From positions 68,214,754 to 68,278,753 of the forward strand of contig CP092875.1 of assembly GCA_030710605.1 (NCBI GenBank): DNA of 64,000 nt. Direction: 5' to 3'. A model generated the notes under the pieces. That model did no database searches and was not told the DNA's origin. It was given only the letters and a program-made list of their open reading frames with translations. Made by a program: the position numbers and the translations under genes. Shown one piece after another: positions 1 to 11,185 of the stretch. The stretch's first letter is position 1. Every line of letters starts with the position of its first letter. This stretch comes from Cordylochernes scorpioides. Its lineage: Eukaryota; Arthropoda; Arachnida; Pseudoscorpiones; Chernetidae.

Positions 1-129
1 AGACCTCCGTTTTCTATATTGAAAAATAAGGTAAAAAATACCTGTTGCACTGAGCAGCAGTAATATGATAACTGAAAATGTGGTGCAAATATGACAAAGT
101 TCAAAAAGCCCATTTCAGCTTAAACTGCT

Positions 130-330
130 ATCAATGGATAATGTTGGATTCCTATGTCATGACCAGGAAGGGAGAGCAGGGGGAGTCAGTAGAATAGAAT
201 ACTTAGAAACTCTCCTTTTTGAGGGTGTGGTCTCCACTCTGGAGGGGCGTGGGTGGGAGCCCTCCAGGAGGGGGGTGGGGTTGTATACCACCTCTCTCGC
301 GATTCCCTTCCTGGACAGATAGGACCTGAA
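130..330 (+). repeat. Conserved G-rich block of the unit, with a 62-codon open frame
   Basis: A strikingly G-rich stretch in AT-rich surroundings, with several G3-G6 tracts around 240-282. It recurs almost unchanged at 16994-17190 and 37030-37230. An open frame 134-322 survives in all three copies with the same stop, but many of the differences I can read between copies change amino acids. I see no protein family. Coding is not supported; the DNA conservation fits recent duplication. The G-tracts could form a G-quadruplex, although one loop is about 12 nt. Confidence 0.6.
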
Positions 331-359
331 GCCTCTTTTTGAGAACAAATGCTATTAAT

Positions 360-625
360 TATGTCTATAATTATGATTCCACTGCCCCAATAATTGTAGG
401 TTAGCCCCATAGCCTCAGAGGACTAGTCTGTGGCCTCCCCCCTGAACCCATAGATCCTTTGGCCTGGCTTGTGACCTTTCCTTGGGCCCTATTGATTCGG
501 TGGACTGGGACGTGTGCTGACTCTAAGCTGGCCATGATTTTCATCAACAGCATGCCAACTTCTTGCTCTACTTTATCTTGTGGTATCCCAACATTTACGA
601 TGGGACTCTGAATAAATATACCTAA
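360..625 (+). repeat. Internal inverted-repeat arm of the unit (partner near 4340-4575)
   Basis: This segment is a diverged reverse complement of 4340-4575. Both share the series of 'ccatag', 'gtctgtggcc' and 'gccaac' phrases and end in the same 'gggactctga'/'gagactctga' phrase. The pair encloses the retroelement remnant and the satellite, so the first 4.6 kb of each unit is a loose large inverted repeat. Copies lie at about 17255-17475 and 37300-37520. Confidence 0.6.
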
Positions 626-1084
626 TGAAGTACTGAACAAATTTGAGTGTTAAACCTTTTTTGTTGATTTAATTCTATCCCTATATAAATTAAACTAATT
701 TTAGAGGTTCCAATTGATTCCAGATTGGCCAGTAATCCTGAACCCTTTTATTTTTTGTTAAAAATTGAAAGGCAAACTAGAATAAAATAATTTTAGTATT
801 GATTTTAGTTTGCCTTTTAATTTTTAATTAAAAAAGGTTTTCAGGGCTTATGGTCCCACTGTATATTTCATTTAAATATATATAAATATCTTCAAACTTT
901 TTATATTTTTTCAGTTTTTCCAACCACTTTTATATTTTACCCCTCTCTCCAGATATTTTAAATTTTGTTCATTAATTTTGAATTCATTTTTTATTATTCG
1001 TTGAGTATGGAGTACACGCTCCACGCTCTTTAAAATATCGGTCTACTCAGAATTTAAATACAAAGTAAACACAAATGAAAATAA
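626..1084. other. AT-rich non-coding sequence
   Basis: No gene seen. It contains an imperfect inverted repeat around 760-825 built on 'aaaggcaaact' and 'agtttgcctttt'. In copies 2 and 3 a foldback element sits at the position equivalent to about 880-890; here that site is empty. Confidence 0.6.
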
Positions 1085-1133
1085 TTAATTAAAAAGGCAT
1101 ATATTAGAGCAAAATATATGCCTTTTTAATTAA
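1085..1133. repeat. Near-perfect palindrome, 21-bp arms
   Basis: Arms 1085-1105 and 1113-1133 are perfect reverse complements around a 7-nt loop, giving a strong AT-rich cruciform. It recurs at 18209-18257 (one arm mismatch) and 38255-38303, and half of it is found near 25500-25530 beside another Penelope-like motif. It may belong to the Penelope-like remnant that follows. Confidence 0.8.
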
Positions 1134-1304
1134 ATATTTATTAATGGATATCTCTATTTTCGAAACAATAGCAAATATATTTATATAAAAAAAGCATACC
1201 TCGATATGTTAAAGAAAAAAATGTTTTTATTTCTTCAACAAATCTAGGTAGGGTTTTTTATATAAATATATAAAATTCTGATCGCCTTTTGACACGAAAT
1301 AGCA

Positions 1305-1375
1305 AATAGAGTTTTCCTGAAGAGGGCAAGTGGCTGAAACGTTGAAAATCGAATATAAAAAGATTGAAGATATTT
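1305..1375 (+). mobile_element. Penelope-like remnant with degenerate hammerhead-like motif
   Basis: The string CTGAAGA is followed by a short, poorly paired stem and then GAAACG, and then by an 'aatataaaaagatt' phrase. The same order is seen in the palindrome at 46171-46439. Penelope-like elements are known to carry hammerhead ribozyme motifs of this form. Stem II here has at least one mismatch, so activity is unlikely. Copies lie near 18440-18500 and 38485-38545. Confidence 0.4.
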
Positions 1376-1483
1376 ATTTATGATATTAATTATATGACTT
1401 AACTACACAAATAGATTCTCCATAATATACATATTGGTGACAATTCCTTAACCTTTGTGTGTGAATCTTGAGGCCCGTGTAAT

Positions 1484-2335
1484 TCTGAAGTTGTCTGTCC
1501 CAATTTCTACGTAACAATTTGGTGGTAGATGCTGGGTAGTTTAGGGAAAACAGATTGAAGATCGCCGAGAAAACTTTGTGGCCATGGCTGCTATGATCGA
1601 CATTTTCAGAGACTGGCTCAAGGATTTCATCGCCGTTTCGAAGCCAAGAGTTTCCTCCAAGATGACCATGTCCCTATAGCCTTTCGTAGGTGTACAGCAT
1701 CGTTGATCTGAACAATCTGATTATGCTCCTTGTTAGTTTTATTTCTACAAGTCTGCTAGATGACAAAACTCCCGTCCGGCCACCAGACCTGCTGTCTTCC
1801 TTGCGCGGTCTTAAGTGTAAAGAGCCTTCCCTTGAAATCTTCGTGTTAAAGGGTGCTCAACGCGGGTTGCGTTCCTGGAACCTCTACTAGCGTCTACTAC
1901 AGGTCATCAACTTCCGGGTGGTGCACTAGGAAAAAAAGTTAGTCCTGAAAATTTCAACAACGACCCTCACACACATCCACAGCCAGTTCGCGTGAAGGAA
2001 TTTGGATCCAGCTCTTCCTACAAATATATTTTTCGAAGCTGGGGGCGTGATTGGACATACCCTTTATTCGTGTCACCTCCGCTTATCTCCTCAGCCGGCC
2101 TACGCCTCAATAACCTTTCCGGAAACTACATGCCACGACATCCTGAACAATCTGCCTCGAGGAGTGCCAACTATGCGATAGATCGCTGATAAACAGCTTA
2201 TGGAGTTGCCGCTACCTTTAACCATTCCAAGATTATTTCGTCCCAGAAGGTGTTTCTGGGGATTAACTAGCCGTTCTCATCGGTTTCGACTTCAAAAGAA
2301 GATCACTTAATCCGCCTCTTGTAATGAAGAGATTT
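1484..2335 (+). pseudogene. LTR-retroelement 5' remnant: LTR end, primer-binding-like site and gag-like start
   Basis: The stretch ending in ACA at 1516 matches the end of the 180-bp LTRs of the element at 6871-7557. It is followed by a site starting TGG at 1520 and then an ATG at 1584. The frame from 1584 reads MAAMIDIF and stops after 32 codons; the miniature element has the same start. The rest, to about 2335, is shared by all three units (18612-19475, 38660-39505) and is GC-richer than its surroundings, but is broken in every frame, and I recognise no protein domain. The upstream half of the LTR and everything downstream of the gag-like region are missing. Confidence 0.55.
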
Positions 2336-2654
2336 TAACCAATCTATCTCCCTGTATCTATATTATATATTATTTAACTGTTTTATCGAGGCTATTCTGT
2401 GAAATAAAATTATAATAAAACAATTAATTTTTAATCTATTTTGGTAGCAACTTATTTTATATTAGATATCACACACACAAACAATTTATAATATTTGAAA
2501 ACTATTTCTTTAAAAATGTTTTTCAATAAAATGGATATATTTATTAATGTCTTTTTTGAATCCTTCTAAATATTAGTTTAGCTATATAGAGATAGAATTA
2601 ATTCAATAACACTTATTAAAATGTGAATCTATTATCATTATTATTTCAATTTCA
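2336..2654. other. AT-rich spacer before the satellite
   Basis: No gene seen. The sequence is conserved in the other units (about 19476-19784 and 39506-39818), with small indels. Confidence 0.6.
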
Positions 2655-4112
2655 TTTGACCTCCAATACACTCTTGATATTGGGGTATGTTATTCCTTTT
2701 TGGTCTAGATCCCCAATATAGCCTTGATATTGGGGGTTGTTATTCATTTTTGTTCTAGATCTCCAATATAATCTTGATATTGGAGTTTGTTACTTTTTTT
2801 GGTCCAGATCTCCAATATAACCTTGATATTGGGGTTTGTTATTCCTTATTATTCTATAGATCTCCAATATAATCTTGATATTGGAGTTTGTTATTTATTT
2901 TTGTTCTAGATCCCCAATATACCCTTAATATTGGGGGTTGTTATTCCTTTTTGTTCTAGATCTCCAATATACTCTTGATATTGGGGGTTGTTATTCCTTT
3001 TTGTTCTAGATCTCCAATATACTCTTGATATTGGAGTTTGTTATTCCTTATTGTTCTAGATCTCCAATATAATCTTAATATTGGAGTTTGTTATTTATTT
3101 TTTTGTTCTAGATCCCCAATATACTCTTAATTTAGGGGGTTGTTATTCCTTTTTTTCTAGATTTCCAATATACTCTTGATATTGGGGGTTGTTATTCCTT
3201 TTTTTCTAGATCTCCAATATACTCTTGATTTTGGAGTTTGTTACTCCTTTTTGGTCTAGATCCCCAATATACCCTTGATATTGGGGGTTGTTATCCTTTT
3301 TGTTCTAGATCTCCAATATAACCTTGATATTGGAGTTTGTTATTCCTTTTTGTTATAGATCCACAATATACCGTTGATATTGTGGTTTGTTATTCCTTTT
3401 CGGACAAGATCTCCAATATACTCCTCATTTTGGAGTTTGTTATTCCTTTTTGGTCCGGATCTCCAATATACTCTTGATATTGGGGGTTGTTATTACTTTT
3501 TTTCTAGATCTCCAATATACTCTTGATATTGGAGTTCGTTACTCCTTTTTGGGGACTAGATCTCCAATATACTCTTAATATTGTGGTTTGTTATCCTTTT
3601 TTGGTCCAGATCTCCAATATACTCTTAATATTGTGGTTTGTTATTTCTTTTTGTTCTAGATCCCCAATAATCCCTTGATATTGTGGTTTGTTTTTTCTTT
3701 TTGGACAAAATCTCCAATATACTCTTGATATTGGAGTTTCTTATTCCTTTTTGGGGGTCCAGATCTGCAATATACTCTTAATATTGGGGTTTATTATTTC
3801 TTTTTGTTTCAGATCCCCAATAAACCTTTTCATATTGGGGTTCGTTATTCCTTTTTGTTCTAGATCTCCAATAAATTCTTGATATTGGGGTTTGTTAATC
3901 CTTTTTGTTCTAGATCCCCAATAAACCCTGATATTGGGGTTCGTTATTCCATTTTGTCCTAGATCCCCAATATACCCTTGATATTGTGGTTTGTTTTTCC
4001 TTTTTGGACTAGATCTCCAATATACTCTTGATATTGGAGTTTCTTATTCCTTTTTGGGGTCCAGATCTCCAATATACATCTGATATTGGAGTTTGTTATT
4101 CCTTTTTGATAA
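2655..4112. repeat. 50-bp hairpin satellite array, copy 1 (about 29 monomers)
   Basis: Monomers are mostly 49-52 bp, built on CTCCAATAT, a 7-nt spacer, ATATTGGAG, then a T-rich linker ending in TCTAGAT. Each monomer therefore contains a 9-bp inverted repeat. Arms vary together in many monomers (CTCC with GGAG, CCCC with GGGG, CCAC with GTGG), while others pair only through G-T wobble or are mismatched. Short ORFs across the array are by-products. Confidence 0.95.
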
Positions 4113-4339
4113 GCTGAAATGCTTAATTTTTCAGAAAATATTTCTGAATTTCTTCTATATCAAAATCCAAATATCTTTCCTATACTCTCTCGGTTTCTTT
4201 TTGCTCGGTCTTCTATCCATTTGTGTCGCTAGTAATGATGATAAATTCACATTTTTATACACACAGGGAGTAATTTTAAATTTAATATTTTATAATTATA
4301 TTTGTTCAGTACTAAATCTCCTTTTAATGATTCAGAGTC

Positions 4340-4575
4340 TCAACAACCAATGTAGGGTATACCTCGAGATAAGGTAGAGCTGGCACTTGGCATGTTGTTG
4401 TTTCAATGGCTGGCTGAAGGGTTGGCTACTGACTGGGCTACTGGATCGCGGGGCTCGGGTTAGGTCATAGGCTCGGTCATTGGGTCTATGTGGTCAGGGG
4501 ATGGCCACAGACTGGTCCACTGGATGGGGCTATGGGGCTGACTTGGATTGATAATCCCTTTCTTTTTCATAAAGT
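4340..4575 (-). repeat. Conserved unit segment with a degenerate minus-strand frame
   Basis: This block is GC-richer than its flanks. On the minus strand its homologues stay open for about 80 codons at 21347-21586, 41345-41593 and, inverted, 57695-57943 (plus strand); in this copy the frame is broken. The deduced peptide is Pro/Ser/Gln-rich and matches no family I know. It is the partner of the arm at 360-625. Confidence 0.5.
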
Positions 4576-5009
4576 ACATTTCTGAAACCAACGAATATAA
4601 TTGAACCACTATTTGTTGACTACGCGCCTATACTAGAAATATATTTCTTGTTTAAAGCTTTGTAATTATTACATTGTTTCGCTAAAAATATATTTATGTA
4701 GTTGCCAAAAACCTTCACTAACAAATTGGAAAATATGATTTCTCATGATAATGAAGGTCAACCATGAAAAGAATAGCCGACATATTAGCTCCGTACTGTT
4801 AGAGAATTTTTACGTAGAATTATTTATCATTATTTTCACAGATGTACAACTGTTATCCTGATAAAATGAGATAAAATGGAAAAAAAAAATTTATTTTAAA
4901 ATCAAGTCATCATTAATATCATCTACTAAGAGTATATTTATTCATGGTTTTAATTCCAAGTTCATATCTTATATAAAATTTTAAAGTTGCCGAATAAATA
5001 TGTAAATTG
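4576..5009. other. AT-rich non-coding sequence
   Basis: No gene or clear element seen; conserved in the other unit copies. Confidence 0.5.
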
Positions 5010-5375
5010 AACAAAGACCATCTGTATTGAGGTGGTTTCAATTTGTTCTCTATAATTGAACTATACCAAATCATCTTCTATCAGAGTTGTTTGCCAAAAT
5101 TTGGAATTATAATTTCCATAATATCAAAATCATCTGCTTTGAGATGGTTGTCTAAAGTTAATTTATAGTTGAATTATTCCAAGATCATCTTATTTGAGGT
5201 GGTCGCCATGTTAAAATTTATATTTGAATTATATAAAAATCATCTGATTTGAGATGGTGCTTAATGGTAATTTACAGTTGATTTATACTAAGATCATCTG
5301 CTATGAGGTGGTCACCTTAGTCATATTTTATATTTGAGTCACTCCAAGACCATCAGAAGAACTGTTCCTATGTTC
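5010..5375. repeat. Degenerate tandem repeat, about 60-70 bp period, 5-6 monomers
   Basis: Each monomer contains a phrase like 'atcatctgctttgagatggt' followed by an AT-rich stretch ending in 'gaattata'. Copies of the block occur at about 22005-22355, 42015-42370 and inverted at about 56940-57290. No protein is indicated. Confidence 0.7.
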
Positions 5376-6085
5376 AATTCAACATGTGATCCACAATGAG
5401 TGACCTCATCAACAAAATTGCTTTATGGTATCAACAGAGATTTACTGATTACAGCCTTTTATAAATAGAATTCAATCAATTATATTTGTATTTTCAAGAG
5501 AATAATGTTATATTATATTGTTTAAATAATATTAAATAAACAAGGAAGTTCACAGTTTTGAAATATCTTTTATTAACATTAAAGCTAACTGATTTATTTG
5601 GGTAACAGAGTTTAGATAATTTATTAACTTTATAATATTTATTTCTATCATATTTTTAACAAACTAAGCTCTCATATTTCAACACCTGTAAGTTATTTCC
5701 TCTCACCATTACTTTCAACTAATCTTTTTCTGTGTGTTTTATAGAGGTTTTAGCCAGTCTTCTCCAAATTATATGTTGCTTCTTTTCAATCCTTCAAAAA
5801 AAAATAGATTTCGTATTCAATAAATGATTTTGAAACTCAACTATTATGTGTAACTGGTTATTTTAAATCCCAATCATCAAATGAAAATATAATAGAAAAC
5901 ATAGATTACACACCATCTTACTATAATTATCACAATACACTTTGTATATATTTGAACATTCTAAATATATAATAACAGGAAAAGCAATATTTTACATTTC
6001 AGATCAATATATATATTTTTTTCTAATTTGTTTTCAATTTGTCCATAGAATACCCTACGAAACATTTTACCAGATGACCGCCTTT
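5376..6085. other. AT-rich non-coding sequence
   Basis: No gene seen. This part of unit 1 is noticeably diverged from units 2 and 3, which agree with each other here (22385-22520 and 42380-42560). Confidence 0.5.
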
Positions 6086-6866
6086 TTGTTAAATTCATAG
6101 GATTCCATAGTTTCCTTATGAATATTGAAAAATCTTAGTTCGCTCTGAACTGACAATGGACTTAACATCAAACCATGGGCTCCAGATGGGGCATTTTGAA
6201 TTTTACAAAGCTCTTGTTGTGTCGGTTTGTCACAGGCCAAAACTTCTTGTTAGAAGAGACATTCAATAGATTTTACAATTTTTGTGTCAATATCAATAGA
6301 TGAGATATCTAGTTCATGTTTATAGAATAATCCTCTTGACAAATTAATTATGAATATTTGAAAGTATTAATGTTTTCGATTTAATATTGAGGTGATGTAA
6401 AATATTCTAAAGATAAATGGCCAAGGTATTTATTTATCAAGGGTTTTTAATGTAAAGCATTTTATTGCTACCTCTTCCATGGAATTAGGATCTTTAGTAT
6501 TTGACCATTTGCCAGCACTGCCTGGACAGTGGATGTAACCAAAGAAGGAAATCTCACATTAAACTTTATATTTTACAAATTTATATTTTACATTGTATTC
6601 CTTCCAGAAAATTGGCATTATTAATTCATCTGTCCAAGCATTTTTTGTAAGATTCAAAGACTTTCATAACTCCTTTTTTATGATATGAAATTGAAACTTT
6701 CTCTGTACTTATTAGGGCAATAGAAAAGCCATGGTATACAGGTTGGCATTTTGTCTGAATTTTCCAAAACTAATGTTGTGGCTCATTATTTATCACCACC
6801 ATTAGGTTTTAAGTTGGGAGATAAACTAAATGCATTGTTTTAATGATTATTTGAAGTAAGAGCTTC
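6086..6866 (-). pseudogene. Degenerate coding-like region, unit 1 copy
   Basis: Read on the minus strand, this region is homologous to 23512-24350 (unit 2), 43320-43690 (unit 3) and the plus strand at 49230-50530 (inverted copy). Stretches of frame survive in each copy, with frameshifts and stops at different places. The miniature LTR element at 6871-7557 interrupts it, and the homology resumes at about 7590-7680. I do not recognise the protein with certainty; an old endogenous viral element is one possibility. See the unit 2 entry. Confidence 0.4.
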
Positions 6867-6870
6867 ATAT

Positions 6871-7052
6871 TGTAACGTAGAATACTAGGAAAGACAAACT
6901 TCAGAATGACACGGCAATTTATTTAATGAAAAACCAAATTAAAACTGATAAAATAGCAGAGAAGCAATGTGAAAATTTTACAGATTATCAAAATACAAAT
7001 ATCAAAAAATATATATTTTTTTTTTTCATATAATAATAAATACTTTGTTACA
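6871..7052 (-). repeat. 3' LTR of the miniature element
   Basis: 182 bp, direct repeat of 7381-7557 with clear divergence, so the insertion is not very recent. Confidence 0.8.
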
Positions 7053-7380
7053 TAGCTCCTTCCCTATAGAGCTGTGAACCACAGCTTGAAAATATTGTTG
7101 CTAATGACATGGATCTGATGTGTTTCTCTCAAGTATTCCCTTGGAGTCTTTGACTCTGTGCCTAGTAGCTTTCTGTCCTTTTTCTTGAGGCGTGAAGATC
7201 GACTTTGTCGTCATATCGTCTATAGGGACATTGTCATCTTGGAGCGAATTCTTGGCTTTGACACGGCGGTGGAATCCTGGCGCCAGTCTTGGAAAATGTT
7301 AATCACAGCAGCCATAGCCTCCAAGTCTTCTCGGCGATCTTCAGTTTGATTTCCCTAATCTACCCAGCATCTCCACCAGA

Positions 7381-7557
7381 TGTAACATAGAAATTAGAAA
7401 AGACAAACTTCAGAATAACACAACAATTTATTTATTGTAAAACCAAATTAAGACTAATAAAATAGCAGAGAGGCGATGATAAAATTTTACAGTGTATAAA
7501 ATTGCAAAAATTGAAATAAAAAAATTATTTTCATAGAATAATAAATAATCTGCTACA
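7381..7557 (-). repeat. 5' LTR of the miniature element
   Basis: 177 bp, ends ACA (minus strand) immediately before the primer-binding-like TGG. Terminal TGTAGCA and TGTTACA are short inverted repeats. Confidence 0.8.
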
Positions 7558-7790
7558 ATATTATGCTAACATATTAATATTAAACATATAACTGCATGTA
7601 TATCGGGATTAAGACGATAACTCGGAAAGATATTTGATACAAGTGACCTGTATTGAAGACATACCAAATATCCACCAATCTCTCATAGTTCTTGCTACAA
7701 CTCCTCAAAAGATTTTACACACTTGGGCTTCCATATATAAATATAGAAATTTCAAAAGAAGGATATATATATCTTTTAAAATATAAGTTA

Positions 7791-7990
7791 TCTCTCTCGT
7801 CAAAATAGACGTCAAAGCTAGAGGCCATCTATTGACCGTCGCCGCAAACTAGCGGCATCGGGTCAGTGACAAAGCCACAACACCAGCTTTTGCAAACTGA
7901 GAAGCGCCCACCTAGAGACCATGGTTTCGGGCTAATGGTCTTCGTCAGCCTAAATGACGTCTCGCCTGACGTCTATTTTGACGGGAGAGG
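7791..7990. mobile_element. 200-bp MITE with about 25-bp terminal inverted repeats
   Basis: The ends are near-perfect inverted repeats (consensus CCTCTCCCGTCAAAATAGAC). An internal GCCGC-aaacta-GCGGC hairpin is kept in all three copies (28730-28928 and, inverted, 60945-61142). Flanking TTA on both sides may be the target duplication. It is non-coding and of unknown superfamily. It lies at the same position in each unit, so it predates the duplication. Confidence 0.8.
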
Positions 7991-9737
7991 TTAACTTTAT
8001 AAAAAATATATAATAATGTTATATATATAATTGAAACCAATATTGTGTGTGAAAATTTCAAATAGCCGATTTATAGAGTGGAATCGCATCACATAACTAC
8101 CCAAATATACAACGACCTCAAGTAACCACTTTGGTAAAAATTCTTAAATTTAAATATTTGAGAGAAAATTTTACGGGTGGAAATTAATAGGAAAAACAAA
8201 TGCCACTTAACCAATTGAAGTAGATAAAAATAAGCATAACCATTACATATATTTTGACTAGAGAGGCGGCTTCTCATTTTTCATTATGTTCTTAAATATC
8301 ATCCTCAACTCAGCGCCCTCTATCGCTGATAATTATAAATATTTTAAACGCTCTACTTTTATTTTTGAATATATAGAAAATTGAAAGATATTTCTTCTCT
8401 TAGCCTTCATATATACTGCAACGAATAAAGATAAAAAGGAAGGGAATGGCTCATCAGTGGTGAACACTCCCAGCAATTTCGCCATTTCAATCTCCAAACC
8501 GCTCTACTATTGTATTAGACTGTATTGTTATATACCCAGCATATTGAATACAGTAAATTGGTGTTTCGAAGGAACTATAGAAACTTTCTTCTAGGACTGT
8601 AAAATGTGTATCAAAATGAAATATTCAATGCACCCAGCTGTCTGTTAGATAAGCTCAAGCCATCAGCAACTTTTTAGTTACTCAATCAGGAGATGCCTTT
8701 TTCTTAAATTATCCATCTGATCCCAATAGAATTTCACTTTTCACTATTTTCACAATTTCAATAAATCTTTATTTGTTTACAGGTACGTTTCGAACAGTGG
8801 ACATTTTTATATTTTAGAAATATAAATTCTCACAACTTTCTATCATTGAAATGAGCTAAGTGCAGAATATGGTAATGATGGGTCATAGCTATAAACAATT
8901 AGAGAGAGAGAGAGCTCCTAAATAAACAAATCAATGGATATTTCAAACAATGCAGAAGACCAGCTATCGACAAACTCAGCAGCAGATTTCTCGATAGCCA
9001 AAATCACAAAGCCAGGTTAGTTGGTCGTCGATAAGAAGTGAATCAGCTTTTCAATATATTCGGATATCAAGAATATACCAAGAGATAATTCAAATTACAT
9101 AGCGAGACCTGATATTTCAATTCCAAGGGCAAATTTAATTCTGAATAATTAAAATAAATGAGGACAAAATAATATTTGAAAAATCGAATTGAAAGCCATC
9201 ATATAATATTCTTCAACAACTTTTCATAATTTTAAAACCAGATTGAGATGTTCTTAGCAAAACCAGATCAATTTAAAACGTAAGATGTTTTGGAAGAATC
9301 CAATGTAGAAATGGACAGTTTGATTTAACAAAAATATTTATAACGTCAACCAATAAATATCAAATTATTAGTTCTATTATGGATATACAGCAACTTTGGG
9401 ATATTAGTTTGTAATTATGTAAATACAAATATTTGTTATATATGTATTTATTCGGTTTTTATAAAAGTTTCTGAAATAATTGTAAACAATTGGAATATCA
9501 AGAGAGACAAAATACGACACAATATTGTGGTCACGACAAGAGAATATGAATATGATAAAATATTGAAAAGTAAATATCATATACACAAAACAAACAAATA
9601 AATATTATAAAGACTATATATCAATATATTCCATACATATAATTCCTGTAAATATATCCCTTGAATCATGCTAAGTTTGTATTCCGAACATTTTCTATTC
9701 ATCATCATCATCTACATGTGTACATATGCGCCATTTC
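7991..9737. other. Unit block with a foldback-core relative; otherwise no gene
   Basis: The block is shared with 28929-30654 and, inverted, with 59342-60940 and in part with 48628-48960. At 8442-8485 it contains the pseudoknot-like core described for the foldback family. A 'cgccctctatcgctga' phrase near 8310 resembles the start of the element at 44367. The stretch 8960-9050 looks faintly coding on the minus strand but is broken. No recognised protein. Confidence 0.5.
8442..8485. other. Conserved pseudoknot-like core, copy 1
   Basis: GGGA (8442-8445) can pair with TCCC (8468-8471), and ATGGC (8446-8450) with GCCAT (8481-8485), in interleaved order. Relative to 44495-44534 the second stem carries a compensatory change (A-T for T-A). 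Confidence 0.5.
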
Positions 9738-10925
9738 TGAATTATTGTAATCTATTTCCGAAAATATTGTTTTTTTTTTTAGTATTGTATATATCTATTT
9801 CATATAAGAGATGAAATATAATTTTCTATTTCTGAAAGTGAAGAGTATTTGTCTATATTTGAAAGTATTGTATTTGTTTATATATCTGAAAGCATTGCTT
9901 TCCCCCCCTTTATCTGAAAGTAATGTGTTTGTCTATTAATGAAAGTATATTGTTTTTTTATATATCTGAAAGAATTGTATTTGACTGTATCTTAAAGTTG
10001 TGTATAATTATTTTATATCTAAAAGGTATTGTATTTGTTTATATATATTAAAAAGTAATTTATTTGTGTATATCTGAAAGATTGTATTTGTTTATATCTG
10101 AAAATATATTTAAATTTTATATTTATGAATGTATTGTATTTGTTTATTTATTAAAGTATTGTATTTATTTTTATATCTGAAAGTATTGTATTTGTTTATA
10201 TATGAAGGGTTCGCATTTGTCTATATCAAAGTTTTATTTATCTTTATCGGGAAGTATTGTATTTTGCATATTCTATAAAGTGTTATAATATTTTTCATTT
10301 TAAGTATTATTTTTCATCTATTTTTGTTGAAGCATTGTATATTTATATTTATTGGAGTATTTTCTATTTACGAGTTTTCGTATTTCGGAAAAATTGTATT
10401 TGTCTATTTCCGAATGTATTTGGCCGTTTCTTAAGGAGAGTGTTCTATTTTTTATATCTGAAAGTATTATTTTGTTTATTTATCTAAGTATAATTCGTTC
10501 ATATATTTTTTAAAATATTGTATTTGTCTAATTCTGAAATCATTTAATTAGTATTTTCCTGAAGGTATTATATTATTCGATAGATTTCTCAGAAAGTATT
10601 CACGTATATTTCAGAAAATATTGTATATTTTTTCAGGAAGTGTATTGTATTTGCTATCATACTGGAAATATATTATTTATATATTTCTGAAAGTATTGTT
10701 TATATCTTTTCTGATAAAGAGGAAGAGTTTTGTAACTCCCATTATATATACTAAAAAAGTATTGTATTATTCTATTTCTAAAGCTTATATATATTCATTT
10801 ATTTCTGAAGGTTTATTGTATTTGTATATTCAGGAAAAACGATGTAATAATTCATATCCAAAATTATTGATGTATTTTTGAGAGTATTTTGTCTGTCTAT
10901 TTCTGAAAGTATTCATCTACTTCTC
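9738..10925. repeat. Degenerate 25-30-bp minisatellite, copy 1
   Basis: Irregular repeats of 'gaaagtattgtatttg' followed by 'tttatatct'. Homologous arrays lie at 30655-32150, 43715-44366 and 45165-45895. The 43715-44366 array is highly uniform, this one is not. Short ORFs here are artefacts of the T-rich repeat. Confidence 0.85.
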
Positions 10926-11185
10926 GAAACTTGCAACCTTGTTTGAATACAATTTTTTTTGAAAAAATTAATAATATCTGTTAAATACGTTCTTCCATAT
11001 TTTATATTAATATTTTCCTCTTTTTTATAATTATTTATTAAGTTTTTAAAATAAAATTCAAAAGTATTTTGAGATATTGAATGTATATTGTCTCAAAAAT
11101 TGTGTTTATAGTTTATTCAAGTTCCCTTTTTCTCTTCAACCTTTAATATTTTTATAAATTACATTATTAGTATTTGTATATATAC
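10926..11185. other. AT-rich non-coding sequence
   Basis: No feature seen; matches about 32150-32460 in unit 2, which has extra sequence near 32199-32320. Confidence 0.5.

Larger units (their letters stand above)
6871..7557 (-). mobile_element. Miniature LTR retrotransposon (TRIM-like), 687 bp, unit 1 only
   Basis: Read on the minus strand, a 5' LTR (7557 to 7381) is followed by a primer-binding-like TGG at 7378-7376, a gag-like start (MAAVINIF), a purine-rich tract just upstream of 7052, and a 3' LTR (7052 to 6871). LTRs start TGT and end ACA and are about 180 bp. The 4-bp ATAT at 6867-6870 and 7558-7561 is the target duplication. Unit 2 has the empty site near 24345, which confirms insertion. 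With 328 bp of interior it encodes no enzymes and must be mobilised in trans. The family matches the remnant at 1484-2335. Confidence 0.85.

Noticed and set aside
134-322. 62-codon open frame conserved in three units
   Set aside because: Many of the differences between copies change amino acids and no family is recognised; conservation is explained by recent duplication.
3387-3882. Open frames across the satellite arrays
   Set aside because: They are translations of 50-bp repeats and change frame with each array.
7158-7349. 63-codon plus-strand frame
   Set aside because: Antisense shadow of the gag-like start in the miniature LTR element.
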